Source: Catenaria anguillulae PL171 (lineage: Eukaryota; Blastocladiomycota; Blastocladiomycetes; Blastocladiales; Catenariaceae). From it: 64,000 nucleotides of DNA. This document shows positions 10,511-22,320 of this stretch, piece after piece. The notes beneath the pieces are model-generated. The model did no database searches and had not been told where the DNA came from. It saw only the letters and a program-made list of their open reading frames with translations. The stretch lies in NCBI GenBank assembly GCA_002102555.1, contig MCFL01000022.1:354342-418341 (forward strand), in the 5' to 3' direction. Each line of letters starts with the position of its first letter. Position 1 is the first letter of the stretch. Both the position numbers and the translations under genes were made by a program.

Positions 10511-13313
10511 ATGAAATTCCTTGATTTCTCCCTCCAAAACTTGACGCTTTTGCTTAGCTTTGCGTGTCTCGCGTCCGCAGCTCAGCTGCGATTCGCCGCG
10601 TCCCTTGGTCTGTCTCACCCTGATGGTGTGTTACTTGTTGCAAACGTTTCATTGTCGCGTCTTTGCATTCTCCTTCATCCGACTGACTTAGTCCATGTTT
10701 GAATGCCATCAATATGTGCACAGACGGTCGATCCAACCGCGCCATTGCCGAATATCTGCGCCTGACCACGTCCGACATCAACGCGCGCCTGGCCTCACCC
10801 CTCGGCCACTCGGTCAACTTGACCATCCTCGACTCTGGCGGAACCCAAGCACGCACGGTGGCCAATGCCTTCACGGCCGTCCGCTCCGTCAATGCCATCG
10901 GTCTCCTCGGTGAAGCCACGTCCTCGCTCACGGTCCCGCTTGCGCTCGTCGCGCAAGAACTCGGTCTTTACACGTGCTCGGGATCTGCAACCGCAACCAC
11001 CTTGTCGGAACAACAAGTATTTGGGCGGTCGTTTTTCAGGACCATTGCCGCAGATGACGTGCAGGGCGTGGCGCTCGCCCAGTTTGTCAAGGCCATGAAA
11101 TGGAACGCGTGTGTGGTGCTGGCCAGCTCGAGCACGTACGGCCGCTCGATTGCCAAAGTGTTCCAGTCGACAGCTGCACAGATTGGCTTGCTTGTTGCTG
11201 CGCGCGAGTTTGTCGAGTTTGGTGACGGCGATGCGGATGCAGAGTCGGCTTCTCGCGACCTGGCCATTGCCCGTGCGCTACAAGTTGCTGCCGAGTCGGG
11301 CGTGCGCGTGTTTGTGTTCATGGGTGTTGCGGGCGAGTTTCTGGCGCTCGGTGCCAAGGCCAGGGACATGGGCTTGATTGGGCCCGAGGCCGTGTGGATC
11401 GGGAGCGAAGGTGTGGGTGAATTGTCGGTGACCAGCACCACGGATGCAAACGTGAGGGCGCTGACGCGAGGCATGTATTATGCGTTTCCCAAGGAGATTG
11501 TCAACACAAGTCAGGCACAGTCGCTTGTGACCAGGGCCAGCGCGGCCAACTTGCCCAGTGTCACCAGCATGGAGCCATATGCGGCTTTCTTTGTCGATTG
11601 TTATTGGGCGCTTGCAAACATGTTTGTCGAGATGCTCAAGGCCGGAACTGCCGAAGCCGACGTTCTCGGGCGCAATGTGCGCTTGCCAGTCGCACAAGCA
11701 CTCAAGCCGTTTGACGGCATCACTGGCCGGGTTGCGTTTGGTGGGGATGGGAGTCGGCTGTCGGCCTTTTCCATGTTCAACATGTTTGATGGAAAGACCG
11801 TTGAAGCGGCGACCATTGATGCATCGGGCGCGGTCAGAGAGCTCGCCAAGCCAAGGTTCTTTTCGGGATCGAGCACACCACCCGTGGACAGGCCAGAGGC
11901 GTTTATCGCCTATGTGCGGTATGCGACTGCCGGTGGGATCTTGTTTATGGTTGTGACGGCAGCCATCGCGATGGCTGTATGCGTCGGCGCTGTGATGGTT
12001 GTGATGCATCGGCACTCGATTTACGTTCGCGAGTACGGGCTCGGAGTACTGTTGACGGTTTCGCTTGGACTGGTCGTACTGCTGTTGGCTTCGGTTGCTT
12101 GGCTCGATGAGCAGACATTGTACACATGCAATGGGTCTCTGTGGGGGTCAAGTATTGGGCTGCAATTGATGCTCCTCCCGCTGTTGTATCGCACATTCCG
12201 GGTACGCCTCGCGATTCTTCTTTCGCCGTGTCTCACACTCGACTGACTATCTGCATGTGACCTAACAAGACCTGGCGCCTATCGGAAAACATCCTCCTCT
12301 GGAAGCGACCAGCCGCCGGAAACAAGCTTCCCTTGATTGTCATCACAAACCTCTTTCTCCTCCAAATCGCCTTCCTCACCCTTTGGACATTGTTGTTTCC
12401 ACTTCAGCCAAAACCGTTCTCGAGCACCACCTCCTTTTCGTTCCAATGCCGGTCTGCCGACTCGGCGCTGCACATGCTTTTTACCTCGATTCAAATCAGC
12501 TGGCACCTGCTCCTCCTTCTCGCTCTTGTCTACTTGACCAGCTCGACCCGCTCGCTTCGCACGCCAGCGCGAACCCCCCGTTATGTCCACTTTGTCGCCA
12601 TCAACTTTGCCCTGTGCGCCGCCGTGGCTCTGGCCGTATCCATCATTCAGGTGCCGTCGTTTGCGCTCGGCGGCTTTTGGATCGACTCGCTTGTCAAATG
12701 GTACACAGTTATCTTCACACTGGGCATGGTCCATGGCCGCGTGTTGCAGCAGTCGCGCAATGCGTCTCGTCATGCATTGTCGCGCGCGTCGTCGCCCGCG
12801 GACGACACAATGTATGCGTTGCTGGCGGAGCAGTACGGCCATCTCGGCGGCTCGACTGGCCCTAGTGCAGGTCGCGAGCTCGACTCGTCGACGGGCGGCG
12901 GTCCTGCTTCTTCATCGGCGCCATCGCTGCCGCACATCAAACCACGCGGTACGGGACGCGGCCAAGGTTTCGCGTCGCCTGACCGAGGTCTGGCTGCCAT
13001 CCCGGGAAAGCAGCATTCCATGGTTGGCCGATTCGCCGTTAAGTTTCCCGGGGCACTGTCCACGTGGAACCAGCACCAGTTTATGTTTGCACTGGACGAG
13101 GGGTATTTTGGCGTGACAAAGGCGTTTGGCCAGGATGCCGCGTTGGGCCAGGTGTGGCGCATAGCGCATGTTGGTGCAAGGAAGGCAAGCGGGATGGAGT
13201 GGGTTGTGGAGGTGCTGGTAGAGGGCAAGGTCGTCATGTGGATTCAAGCGAACGGGGCGACGCAGTTTAAGCAGTTGCTTGAAATGTTGCCAGCCGAAGG
13301 GAGAATGGGGTGA
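10511..13313 (+). CDS. Class C GPCR A (PBP1-type ectodomain, 7TM, C-terminal PH-like domain)
   Basis: Three exons, 10511-10625, 10724-12201 and 12270-13313, give 878 aa; an ATG at 10,499 is also possible. Residues 1-24 are a signal peptide (LLLSFACLASA). Residues about 25-400 form a periplasmic-binding/ANF-receptor type lobe (YTCSGSATATTLS, FGRSFFRTIAADD, CVVLASSSTYGRSIAKVF, AVWIGSEGVGEL). Seven hydrophobic helices follow from about 430 to 695, including the class C signature LPLLYRTFRTWRLSENI in the loop after TM3. The tail ends in an about 90-residue PH-like module (STWNQHQFMFALDEGYFGV...VWRI...FKQLLEML). It resembles GABA-B-like receptors. A plasma-membrane chemosensor for a small molecule or amino acid is likely; the ligand is unknown. 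Two paralogues lie at 35.7-38.75 kb and 42.2-50.9 kb. Confidence 0.85.
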
Positions 13314-13582
13314 GTCGTAAATCTTTTTTTTTTTGTACATATTCAATTGACTTGTCAGTTGTGCCTTTCAATGCAATACTCGTCCGTCTGTGATTCTTGA
13401 GGCACGAGACCGCCGACCTGATGGCTTGATGATGGGATGAGCGAGGTAGACTCAAAGCAAAATGTCAGCTTCTATGTATTGATGTTTTGACCCAATCAAT
13501 GATGGACCGACACACTTCGACCCAAATCTACACAAATAAAAGCAAGCTACATACTTGGCACAAAGAGAAAGAGTCACCCGAC

Positions 13583-14750
13583 CTAAAGTGATCCACGGCG
13601 AGCAAGTGTCGCATTTGCCAAACGCTGGCGTGCCTCGAGCGGCAATTGGTCCATTGGGACAGGAACCCAATGCATTGGGCCAGTTCCTGCAACGGGATGG
13701 GCGGTCCGATTGTTCCCGGGCTTGCCCGACTCGACTGGCGCCGTCTTGGGGAACGCCGGCAGCATGTACTGGGGTTGAATGCCGTTGAGGGTCAGCCAGA
13801 GTTGCGAATTTGCCCACCGCTGGCACCAATCCAGGACAAGAGGGCGTCCGTTGTAGTAGTGGTCTGGAATCTCCACACGAGTCAACTATCAGCATCCGAA
13901 AAACCAGGTCGAAATACATATAAGAGGAAAAACGCGCACCACCGACGGCAGTCAAGCACAGCTTGCGGTTCGAGTCGACCATCAAGAAGAAGTACGGGAA
14001 GTCGCCGATATGCTGATATGTAATGGAGGGGATAAACATTTGCGGTTGGCGACCGTGGCTACAATTCGATCCAAGAGAGAGGAGAGCAAATCGCTCGTGA
14101 CCGGTCAGTTGGAGGCAGAGGATTTCGACTCAAGAGCTTGATCTGCACCATTGCCACAGCCGAACTGGCGCACCCGCGTACATGTTCTGTGCACGACAAG
14201 GGTTGAAAGAGTCAATTGCGTTGCACTGGTTGAACAGTCGAGCCGGAGGCCTTGGGTAAAAACGCACTCCTCCTGGGACGTCAAAGCAAAGGTTGCCAAG
14301 GTCGGCTCGACTTCCAAGGGATACTTGAGTGGCCCTCTCGGGTGAGTAGAACCAGCGAGTTCGCTGTGTAACATTGGAATGTCGGTCAAGGTCAATCAAA
14401 AGGACAATAAATATTGATTCGGAATGAACAATACCTGATCTTCTGCGTTGATGTTGCAATCCCACATGTGTATGGACGCCTCGCCCCGTCCTACACAGAA
14501 AAAGAACGGCAGAGGACGTGATATGTGTCAGATTCCGTGTTTCGTGGCTGCGTTCTTGCAGCCGAATATTTATCGCTGAATACTCACGCAGCTTCTTTGG
14601 ATCGTTATTGCGGGCTATGCACCAGCCCCATTTGTACCCGACGTTCTCGAGAAGCATGTCGTGTGCGAACATCTGCTGGCCGAGGGCGGGCACGCTGTTG
14701 ATGGCCGCGGAAAGGAGAGCGGCGAGGCCGAGCAAAACGAAAGCCTTCAT
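13583..14750 (-). CDS. Secreted ricin-B-type beta-trefoil lectin-like protein A
   Basis: Six exons: 14750-14588, 14490-14435, 14363-14268, 14186-14149, 14058-13940 and 13863-13583, giving 250 aa. It starts with a signal peptide (MKAFVLLGLAALLSAA). Three trefoil-like repeats are visible: CIARNNDP with IHMWDCN and AEDQ; NLCFDVPGG with VRLWQWC; KLCLTAVGG with LVLDWC and NSQLW. The W-C and Q-x-W-like positions are typical of ricin-B-lectin folds, which bind galactose-type sugars. No enzymatic chain is attached, so this is a lectin, not a toxin. The gene is convergent with GPCR A (270 bp between stop codons). Its exon sizes (56, 96, 38 nt) are identical to those of the gene at 31,292-32,477. Confidence 0.7.
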
Positions 14751-16020
14751 AGCGAGCGTTGCTGGATTGTCGAGGGTAATGTTGAGTCCATTGAAGAACG
14801 ACAGCGCAGCAGAAGAAGCGAGAATGAACCGACGAGTGAGGGGTCCCCGAGATGTTCTTATCGATGGGCGATGCCCTTGCTTTGCGGCCCAGCACATCTG
14901 AGTCGATGCCTGAGTGGGGGTCAGTGTGCCTCGAAAACGTGCTCCCGCAGAGCTCGAGCCGGCATTATTCATATCATCATCAACATCATCAACATCATCA
15001 TCATGTGGGCCACCATGCACTGTAGCTGGTAGCTCGGCATGCATCACGCATGTGTGGCGGATGCGCTCAAAGCAACCATGGTTTCATCTTGCGCCCGCTT
15101 TCTTGACCACACACGACTCAAAAGCTGAGGCGCCAGTCGTGAGACATTTGATGAGCAATCAGTCTCATCTCATGATCATCAGCCAACAGATTTACATATG
15201 CATGAAGCATGGCTGCCCGAGTTAATGCTGGAGGGGCAAAGCAGTCGACGAAGCGGCATTTACTCGCGAATGAGCTTTGACCAACTCATTTAACTATCAT
15301 CTGCCCGACGTACCCGACCGAGCTAGTTTGATACATCCGGCGAGGTCGCGATATTCCCAAGAGCTGCAGAGCGTCGAGGCGAACGAGTACGTGAGCTTGG
15401 ACTAAAGTGCACACACCCACTTACGCCTCACCATGCCCTCCATGGACGAATAGTGTGTGAGCAGTAACAACGAAAATCCAGCATTTTCTGCCACTGTGTG
15501 GCCCTCGTCCCCCTTTTTCGTCAAATCCGTCTTCGGCATCGCCTGAGGCAATTGCACCAGTTGCACCCGGTTCATAAGCTTATCTCACACGGCAAGCGCA
15601 AACGTGGGTCAATGTGGAGCACGGGCTATGACGGCCTGCATTGTCGACGGCCACCGTGTCATTATTCTCGAGCAGTCAGGAAGGAGCTGACCCGAAAGCC
15701 GCACGTCAAGTCGTCCACCACCCACTTTCTCGTGGATTGTCGCCGGGCATGGGGGCTGCCTCCAGTGGTGAACTGTACGCGTGACCCGAGGAATAATGAT
15801 GGCCGACCACACCAAAAAGAAAAATCTAAAATGGTGGGGTGCATACATGAATATATAGAGGTCACAAGAAAAGCGCACAATAACCAACAAAAGAAATAGA
15901 CATTAAACCTGAGCAAGCGCTATAAACTGACCACCGATTCCAACTTGCGAATCAACCCGCCCTCAACGGACGACAACCAACAAACAATTTCCTCATTCAC
16001 CACCAAATTGGGCATTCACT
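14751..16020. other. intergenic, no gene resolved
   Basis: This holds the upstream region of lectin A and the 3' flank of the acetoacetyl-CoA synthetase gene. A CAT/ATC trinucleotide repeat lies at about 14,977-15,003. The open frames on either strand are short and basic, with no domain signal. Confidence 0.5.
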
Positions 16021-18222
16021 TCACGGCAGCTTGAGCTCCGGAATCTTGTAAAACACGTCCAAACTCTCTGGATTGCGCAACGTGCCACTCGGGATCACCG
16101 TCTCACCCGAAATGATGCGCTTGACGGCGACCTCCACCTTTTTGCCATTGATCGTGTACGGAATGTCGGGCACCTGCACAATCACGGCCGGTACGTGCCG
16201 CGGCGACAATTGTTGGCGAATCTTGACCTTAATCGAGTTGACCAGATCCGACGAGAGTTGTTGGCCGTCGGGCATTTGCAAAAACATGATGACACGTTCG
16301 TCGTCACCAACCTTTTGGCCAACCACAAGCGAGTCGGCCACTTGCGGGAATTGATCGACTGTTGTTTTTTGTGGACACACAATGCACGTCAGAACAGATG
16401 CCGTGGAACCGAGCCCGACAATAAAGAAAAAAGAAAACGTACTGATGTTGTACAACTCGGCGCTGCCAAACCGCACACCTGCCGGATTCAGCGTCCCGTC
16501 ACTCCTGCCCAACATGACCACGCCCAACGTGTTGTTGTTCATGAACACAAAATCGCCATGGCTCCAAATGCCGAGCTTTGGCCAATCCTCGAAATACGCC
16601 TTCTTGTACTTTGCCATGTCCGGATCGGCCCAAAAGTACACGGGCATGCACGGGAACGCCTTGACGCACACGAGATCGCCCGACGTGCCCCACACGCTCT
16701 CGCCCTTGTCGTTCCATGCCTGGATGGCCATGCCCAGGCACGCGCACTGCAGCTCGCCGCGGTACACGGGCAAGTTTGTGTTGTGGCCCGCAAACAAGGA
16801 AATGATGTCGGTACCGCCCGTGATGGACCCGAGCAGCACATCGGCCTTGACCGACTTGTACACATAGTCAAACGACTCGGGTTTGAGCGGCGACCCCGTC
16901 GAGTAAATCGAGTGCAGCGGCGACAAATCGTACTTGGACAAGTCCACCTTCAAGTCCTGCATGGACTGAATGTACTTGGCCGACGTGCCAAACGCTGTGA
17001 CGCCGACGCGCGACGACAAGTCCCAGAGTACGTCGTTGGTGGGCTTGAAGGGCGATCCGTCGTACAGCACAATGGTGGCGCCCACGGCCAACCCAGACAT
17101 GAGCCAGTTCCACATCATCCAACCCGTGGTCGTGTACTGGAAAAACACATCGTTGCGGCCCAGGTTGCCGTGGATCACGTGCTCCTTGAGGTGCTGCAGC
17201 AGCGTGCCGCCCGCACTGTGCACAATGCACTTTGGCTTGCCCGTAGTCCCCGACGAAAACAAAATGTACAGTGGGTGCTTGAAGGGCAAGGGCACAAACG
17301 AGAGCGCGCGGTCCGAGTGTTGAGCCTCGGCCTTGGCCAAAAAGTCGTGCAGGGCAACTGCCTTTGGGCCGAGCCCAGACAGATCCATGGTGTGCGAGGC
17401 AATGTGCGGGATCACAATGACTTGCTCGACACAATCGCCAAGCCCCTTGACCACGTCGGCCAGCTTGCCCAAATGATCATGCACACGGCCATTGTACGTG
17501 ACAGCGTTGATGGAAAACAAGAGCTTGGGCTGGATCTGCGAGAAGCGGTCGAGCACGCCCGTCACACCGAAATCGGGCGACGTGGACGACCAGATGGCAC
17601 CCAGGCTTGCGGCCGCGAGCATGGCCACCACGGCATCAGTACAGTTGGCGAGGTAGCCGCCAATGCGATCGCCCACCGTCACGCCTGCAGCAGCAAAAGC
17701 CGCGGCCATGACACGCACGCGCTCAACAAGCTCGCGCCGAGTCACCTTTTCCAGGTTGAGGTGTTCGGTCGCGGCCACAATGGCCACGGCGTCCATGTCG
17801 AGCTGCGCATCGCGCCCGCCGAAAAGCAAGTGTTCGGCAAAGTTGAGGCGCGCGCCGGCAAACCACTCGGGGAAGGCGTCCATGCGTGCGGACTCGTCAA
17901 CCACAACGGCGCCCTTTGGCTGAGGGTGCAGCCAGCGGATGCCGACGTAATCGGCAACATCTTGCCAGAACGCGCCAATGTGCGTGGTCGAGTACGTGTA
18001 CAGGTGCTCGTAGGCGTGGCGCGGGTCCGTGGTGACCGAAGTGACGGCTGCGGCGTCGACCAGGTCAGGGTGCCGGGTGGCGACAAAGGCAGCAAACTTG
18101 GTCATGTGCGACGAGGCGAGCAGCTGCGGCGAGGGCGTCCACAGCTTTGGCGGGTGCAGGGCCGCGTTGGTGGCCGCGGCGTGCGATTGGTCGGGGGTCG
18201 AAGCAGGCGGCATTTGGGTCAT
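16021..18222 (-). CDS. AACS: Acetoacetyl-CoA synthetase
   Basis: Two exons, 18222-16443 and 16358-16021 (84-bp intron GTACGT...ACAG), give 705 aa, close to the usual 650-700. It is an ANL adenylate-forming enzyme that activates acetoacetate with ATP and CoA in the cytosol, feeding ketone-body carbon into lipid and sterol synthesis. Visible features are the N-terminal ACAS-type segment (FPEWFAGARLNFAEHLL), the ATP-binding loop YILFSSGTTGKPK at about residue 320, GWMMWNWLMSGL, the YSTGSPL motif, TGGTD and the C-terminal hinge LGRSDGTLNPAGVRFGS. The C-terminal lysine lies in YTINGKKVEVAVK. FGS followed by AELYNI and the overall length favour acetoacetyl- over acetyl-CoA synthetase. An ATG at 18,300 would add 26 residues. 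The gene is divergent from the PH-domain gene. Confidence 0.9.
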   Translation of the reverse strand: MTQMPPASTPDQSHAAATNAALHPPKLWTPSPQLLASSHMTKFAAFVATRHPDLVDAAAVTSVTTDPRHAYEHLYTYSTTHIGAFWQDVADYVGIRWLHPQPKGAVVVDESARMDAFPEWFAGARLNFAEHLLFGGRDAQLDMDAVAIVAATEHLNLEKVTRRELVERVRVMAAAFAAAGVTVGDRIGGYLANCTDAVVAMLAAASLGAIWSSTSPDFGVTGVLDRFSQIQPKLLFSINAVTYNGRVHDHLGKLADVVKGLGDCVEQVIVIPHIASHTMDLSGLGPKAVALHDFLAKAEAQHSDRALSFVPLPFKHPLYILFSSGTTGKPKCIVHSAGGTLLQHLKEHVIHGNLGRNDVFFQYTTTGWMMWNWLMSGLAVGATIVLYDGSPFKPTNDVLWDLSSRVGVTAFGTSAKYIQSMQDLKVDLSKYDLSPLHSIYSTGSPLKPESFDYVYKSVKADVLLGSITGGTDIISLFAGHNTNLPVYRGELQCACLGMAIQAWNDKGESVWGTSGDLVCVKAFPCMPVYFWADPDMAKYKKAYFEDWPKLGIWSHGDFVFMNNNTLGVVMLGRSDGTLNPAGVRFGSAELYNISTFSFFFIVGLGSTASVLTCIVCPQKTTVDQFPQVADSLVVGQKVGDDERVIMFLQMPDGQQLSSDLVNSIKVKIRQQLSPRHVPAVIVQVPDIPYTINGKKVEVAVKRIISGETVIPSGTLRNPESLDVFYKIPELKLP

Positions 18223-18808
18223 GGCTCTTGTTGGCGGTGTTTTTCTGATCGAATCGATGGTTGACGTTAGCGGGCGGTTTGATCCATGGGCCGCGGGCAT
18301 GGCATGTGCATAGAATGGAGTATGCAGTACAAGTGCGAGACAAAGAGAGATGGTCGGCGGGCCAGCGGGTCAGCGGATGGTCTCGGTACTGTAGTCTACC
18401 TAAGCTTAAGCCTGGGCTGTCGGTACTGTATGTACAAACTGAGGGGTGATGGCGGCTGAACGGTGCAATGCTTGGTTTGGATCGGCCTCCTCGGATTCGA
18501 TTGGATTGGAGTCGCCAGCTGCTTGCATTTGGCCCGCACGCACGTTGGGGGCGTGGCGCATTCACCATCAGCTCGGTCGGCCGGCCGGAATGAAGCCCAT
18601 TCGAAGCCTCACCCCAAAGAGAATCACACGGCACGTGACAGGAGTGTTCTAGAGCCCTTCTTCAGCTTTGGGTTTTGTTCGCACCCGCATTCAAGCACGC
18701 GTACCGTGCAATCGTCGTTTGTGTGATGGAGTCTGCTGGTAAAGAACAGCAATTGACAATGTCGCATTCAAGAGGCTAAACTCCCTGCATTTCCTGAAAG
18801 AAGAGCTC

Positions 18809-21420
18809 ATGTCTACTCCGAATCTTACAAGCATTGGCCAGTCGCGAGAGGGTCACCGTTCGGGACATGGTGTCAATCAGCCTTCCCAACACCCACAACA
18901 GCAACGGCCTGGGGGCCATGGACCACAAACGGCCTTATCCCTTGCAAAAGCACCAGAGTTTGCCACACTGAGCCGACAAGCCGCCCGCTCGACGCCGAAT
19001 CTATTGGCTCTTCGCGGTGGAGACGACAGCCATGCGAGCAACCGCTTGCACGATCAACAATACCAGGAAACGCCTCAAAAAGCAATGCCTGTTCTTCAGC
19101 AGAGAGGGCATTCGGCACATTACTCACCTGCTCATTTCGCAACCCCGGGTCGTCCAGCACACATCCCAAATCGAACGAATTCGAGTCAAAACAATTCAGG
19201 CAATTCATCGTTCGCGTCGCTGCCTGCGACTTCGTCTACATCCAACATTGTCGTTTTGACACATCAAGCAGACATTATCAGCCACTCGGGATGGCTCGGA
19301 AAACGCACGCTCCGATCAACAGGCACTCCCACGGGCTCTTCCTCCATGCTGTCAGTCGCGGCAGCCACGCTGCGAAACGCAATATCCCGCGATGGATCTG
19401 GAAGCAGCATTGGTGGTGGCAGCGGCAAGAAAACCGATCGCCATTTTCGGCTCAGTCCATTGACTACGTGGAAGCCGGGCGTAGTAGTGTGGTGGTTCTC
19501 GTACCATGAATCGGACGCGCCGACTGCAAAGGAAAAGTGGGGATGCAGCGTGGAGGACATTGTGCGCGTTGGCAGGGTGCCCGGTGGATCGAACGGCAAC
19601 TACGCATTCATGGTCGTGAGCGCGCAGCGAACGCTGGAATTGATTGCACCTGTACGTAAATATTTACGGTCGTCTCGCTGCAGAAACCATACCACATACC
19701 GTTCGCGAACTCACGCAAACCTAGTCATTCAATAGACCCAAGCGATTGCGGATACTTGGATTCGCCAACTGGAGCTGGCGCGGTCGTCCACACGTCGCGC
19801 GCTCCTCATTCAGCAACAGGACTCGCAACTGGGGGCCGCTGGCGCATCTGCACCATACTCACCACCTGATTCACTCGATACGAGTTCCAACTCGGAACCA
19901 AGCTACCGTCCATACACGTTTGCCACATCTGCAACCAACGTCGCTGGCGGCGTCACACGGCAAAGCAGTGGCACCGAAACACCGACACAGGCCAATCCAA
20001 CAGGAATGAACAGGTCCTCAATCCTCCGCAAGTCACTCTCTGCCAATGCCCTGTCCACGCCCGATCCGAGTTTGGTTGAAGCACCATCTCCGCCTCAACG
20101 CACATTGGGGACGTCTCCACCCGCGCGAGACAGCGTCCGGCATTCACGATCGGTCACGTTTGACTCCAGTTGCCCAGCGGCAGCGACATCATTGCAACCA
20201 GCCCCGCCAATGGAATCGACAAGGCTCGCCTCTGCTTCACAAACTGTAACCGAGAAGGCCCTCTCCGGAATCGCAGACGCACTCGAGCAGACCATGGCGG
20301 ATCTTCAACGATTTGCACAGACCGAAGCATCTCCCACAACGCCTCAGGTCCAAGCCAGCGAGTCTCTGTCAGCGCATGTCCAAGCGAACGAGTTGTGCGA
20401 TGATGACGACGAGGACCACAATGATGCTGCAATCCTGGCGTCGTCCATTCGACCACACGATCCCGCGCTTGCAACTCCACCACCCGTTCAGCGGCAATTT
20501 CGGCTCAGTCCAGATTCACCAGAGCATCCGCCATTGCCTGCAGGTCTTCGCATGTCTTCGGCATCAACACCAACCGGCCGAGCATCTCAACAGCCTCAAA
20601 CTCCACCATCGCCGCATCAGCGGCCGAGCTCCATGGCCAGCAGTGTCGCCCCAAGTACATTTGCTCATCGTCCTCATGTGGGCCATCCAAGCATTCTCAC
20701 GGCTTCATTTACATCGCCTCCACATTCTACACTCGATGCAGTCGCCTCTGCGGCTGCCGCAGTTCGGCGGCGCACCAGCAGCGAGTCTGACCGTACATTG
20801 CATCGCAACACGGACGAGAGCGAAGCGCACCGCGAGCACGCACTTGGCGATCGGTATTCCGTGATTGTTCCCACCCCGAGAGCCGCTCAGCCCCCCTTGT
20901 CGCCAATTCATGGCTCAGCGCAAGAATTGGGTGAGCGCGACCGGCGGCCGAGCGCTCTGGAATCTGTCAAGGGGCACTGCCACCTCCACCACTCGATTCG
21001 CCGCCCGTCCCAGGTGATGCGACTGCACATGGACCACCAACGTCACCCGACTCGGACAAGGTGCTTGAGCGCCAGCCAACTGTCTCAGTGGGCGGCGATA
21101 AATCGTTTCGGCCGCTCACGGTTACTCTCGTTACGGATGGGTTGGACTGGAACATTATGGATGCGCTGGCCATGTTGAATGGAAGTCCAACGTCACCAAA
21201 AGGCGGAGCGGTTGTTCCTCAAGTGCCGCCATTGACCGTAGCGGGCGTACCTGTCCTGCAGCAGCCGCCGGCTGGAACTTGCAGCGGCAAGTTGGTTGAG
21301 CAGGTCAAACGTGGATCTGGCGACGGACTGATGCTTGGGGACCGAGCAGGTGAGACCGTGACGGAATCTGCGAGCGAGAAACGAGGTGAGGACGCGGGAA
21401 GTAAACGAGCCCATGTTTGA
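18809..21420 (+). CDS. PH-domain protein with long disordered tail
   Basis: Two exons, 18809-19651 and from 19736 onward (84-bp intron GTACGT...AATAG). Residues about 155-295 form a pleckstrin-homology domain (HSGWLGKRTL; RHFRLSPLTTWKPGVVVWWFSY; YAFMVVSAQRTLELIAP; ending in the TWIRQLELA helix after the intron), a phosphoinositide or protein-binding module. The rest is Ser/Pro/Thr-rich with an acidic patch (DDDDEDHND) and looks disordered. The frame breaks at a GGGG run (20,971-20,974). One more G would join the main frame to a sensible proline-rich C-terminus ending at 21,420; as written, the main frame stops at 21,178. A signalling or membrane-cortex scaffold is a guess; no orthologue is recognised. 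Confidence 0.7.
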
Positions 21421-21624
21421 ATGATTTGTGATTTGCGAAATGTATCATACTCAGGGGCGAGGCCACCTATACCTGCGAACAAATATGAAGATTTATATAG
21501 ACCAGAAACTGGACAAATGGTGTGGGCGACACCAAACAAACCACACCCTTCAATCAATTGGATAATGTACAGGAACGAACACCGCTTTTCCGGCATTTCA
21601 ACAACTTGCGACACTTGTCTATGG

Positions 21625-22320
21625 TCACAATCCCGCCGCCGCCGCTGCGACTCCCGCAACGGCCGCCGCAACCATGGCCACGGCCGACTTTTTTCCCTCG
21701 TCATTCCCGCCAGCCGCCCCACTACCCAACGACTGCACACCAGCAGGCAACGTTGTGGCCTGGAATGGCTTGGCATTGCGATCCGTGCCAGCGTCTTGAT
21801 CGACCCACTTTTCACTCGGCGTCACCTCGACATTATCCACGCCGCTTGCCCTGGCAGCAATGCAATGCTGGCTGATTTGCATGCCCGTGACCAGCTTTTG
21901 TTGACGCACGACACCCAACAAGCCATTGACCATGCCGTCGGCCCCAGTAGGCGGATGCGACGCGGCGGTCGCTCCCGGAATCGTGAGCGCAAGCGGCGCC
22001 ATACATCCGGGGCGGTTGAGGCACACGTACGTCTGGTGCGAGTATTGGCAGTTGCATTGCTGGAGGAGGGGGAGTGCTGCAGGCCCAGTTTGGAAGCGCG
22101 AGCAGGCGACTTTTTGGTCCGAGGAACGGTACTCGAGGCATGTATTGATGAGTGCGACAATGTTGGCGGGGCAAGAAGGCAAATCGGTCGCCTTGAGCTG
22201 TGGGACCGTCATGTCGACGCGCTGTTCCGTGTCTTGGTTCCCGAATTGCGGGTCGGCAGATGCGGTGGTGGCAGCACCAAGCGTGAATAAGAGCAAGAGG
22301 AGCGACGACGAGAGATGCAT
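21625..22320 (-). CDS. GPI-anchored secreted protein
   Basis: Single-exon gene of 231 aa starting at 22,320 (MHLSSSLLLLLFTLGAATTASA, a clear signal peptide). An in-frame ATG at 22,539 would place this hydrophobic segment internally, so it is less likely. The mature region has about nine cysteines (LPSCPANIVALINTC, VACSRF, QQCNCQYSHQTYVC, RPGC). It ends in a small-residue spacer and an Ala/Val-rich hydrophobic tail (VAMVAAAVAGVAAAAAGL) typical of a GPI attachment signal. It is probably displayed on the cell surface or wall. The cysteine pattern is not one I can name. It ends about 200 bp from the stop of the convergent PH-domain gene. Confidence 0.7.
   Translation of the reverse strand: MHLSSSLLLLLFTLGAATTASADPQFGNQDTEQRVDMTVPQLKATDLPSCPANIVALINTCLEYRSSDQKVACSRFQTGPAALPLLQQCNCQYSHQTYVCLNRPGCMAPLALTIPGATAASHPPTGADGMVNGLLGVVRQQKLVTGMQISQHCIAARASGVDNVEVTPSEKWVDQDAGTDRNAKPFQATTLPAGVQSLGSGAAGGNDEGKKSAVAMVAAAVAGVAAAAAGL

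Noticed and set aside
13583-14750. Ribosome-inactivating toxin
   Set aside because: Only trefoil-like lectin repeats and a signal peptide are present; there is no N-glycosidase chain, so it is annotated as a lectin.
16195-18264. 689-codon open frame on the + strand
   Set aside because: It lies antisense to the acetoacetyl-CoA synthetase gene and has no domain; it is a shadow of GC-rich coding sequence.
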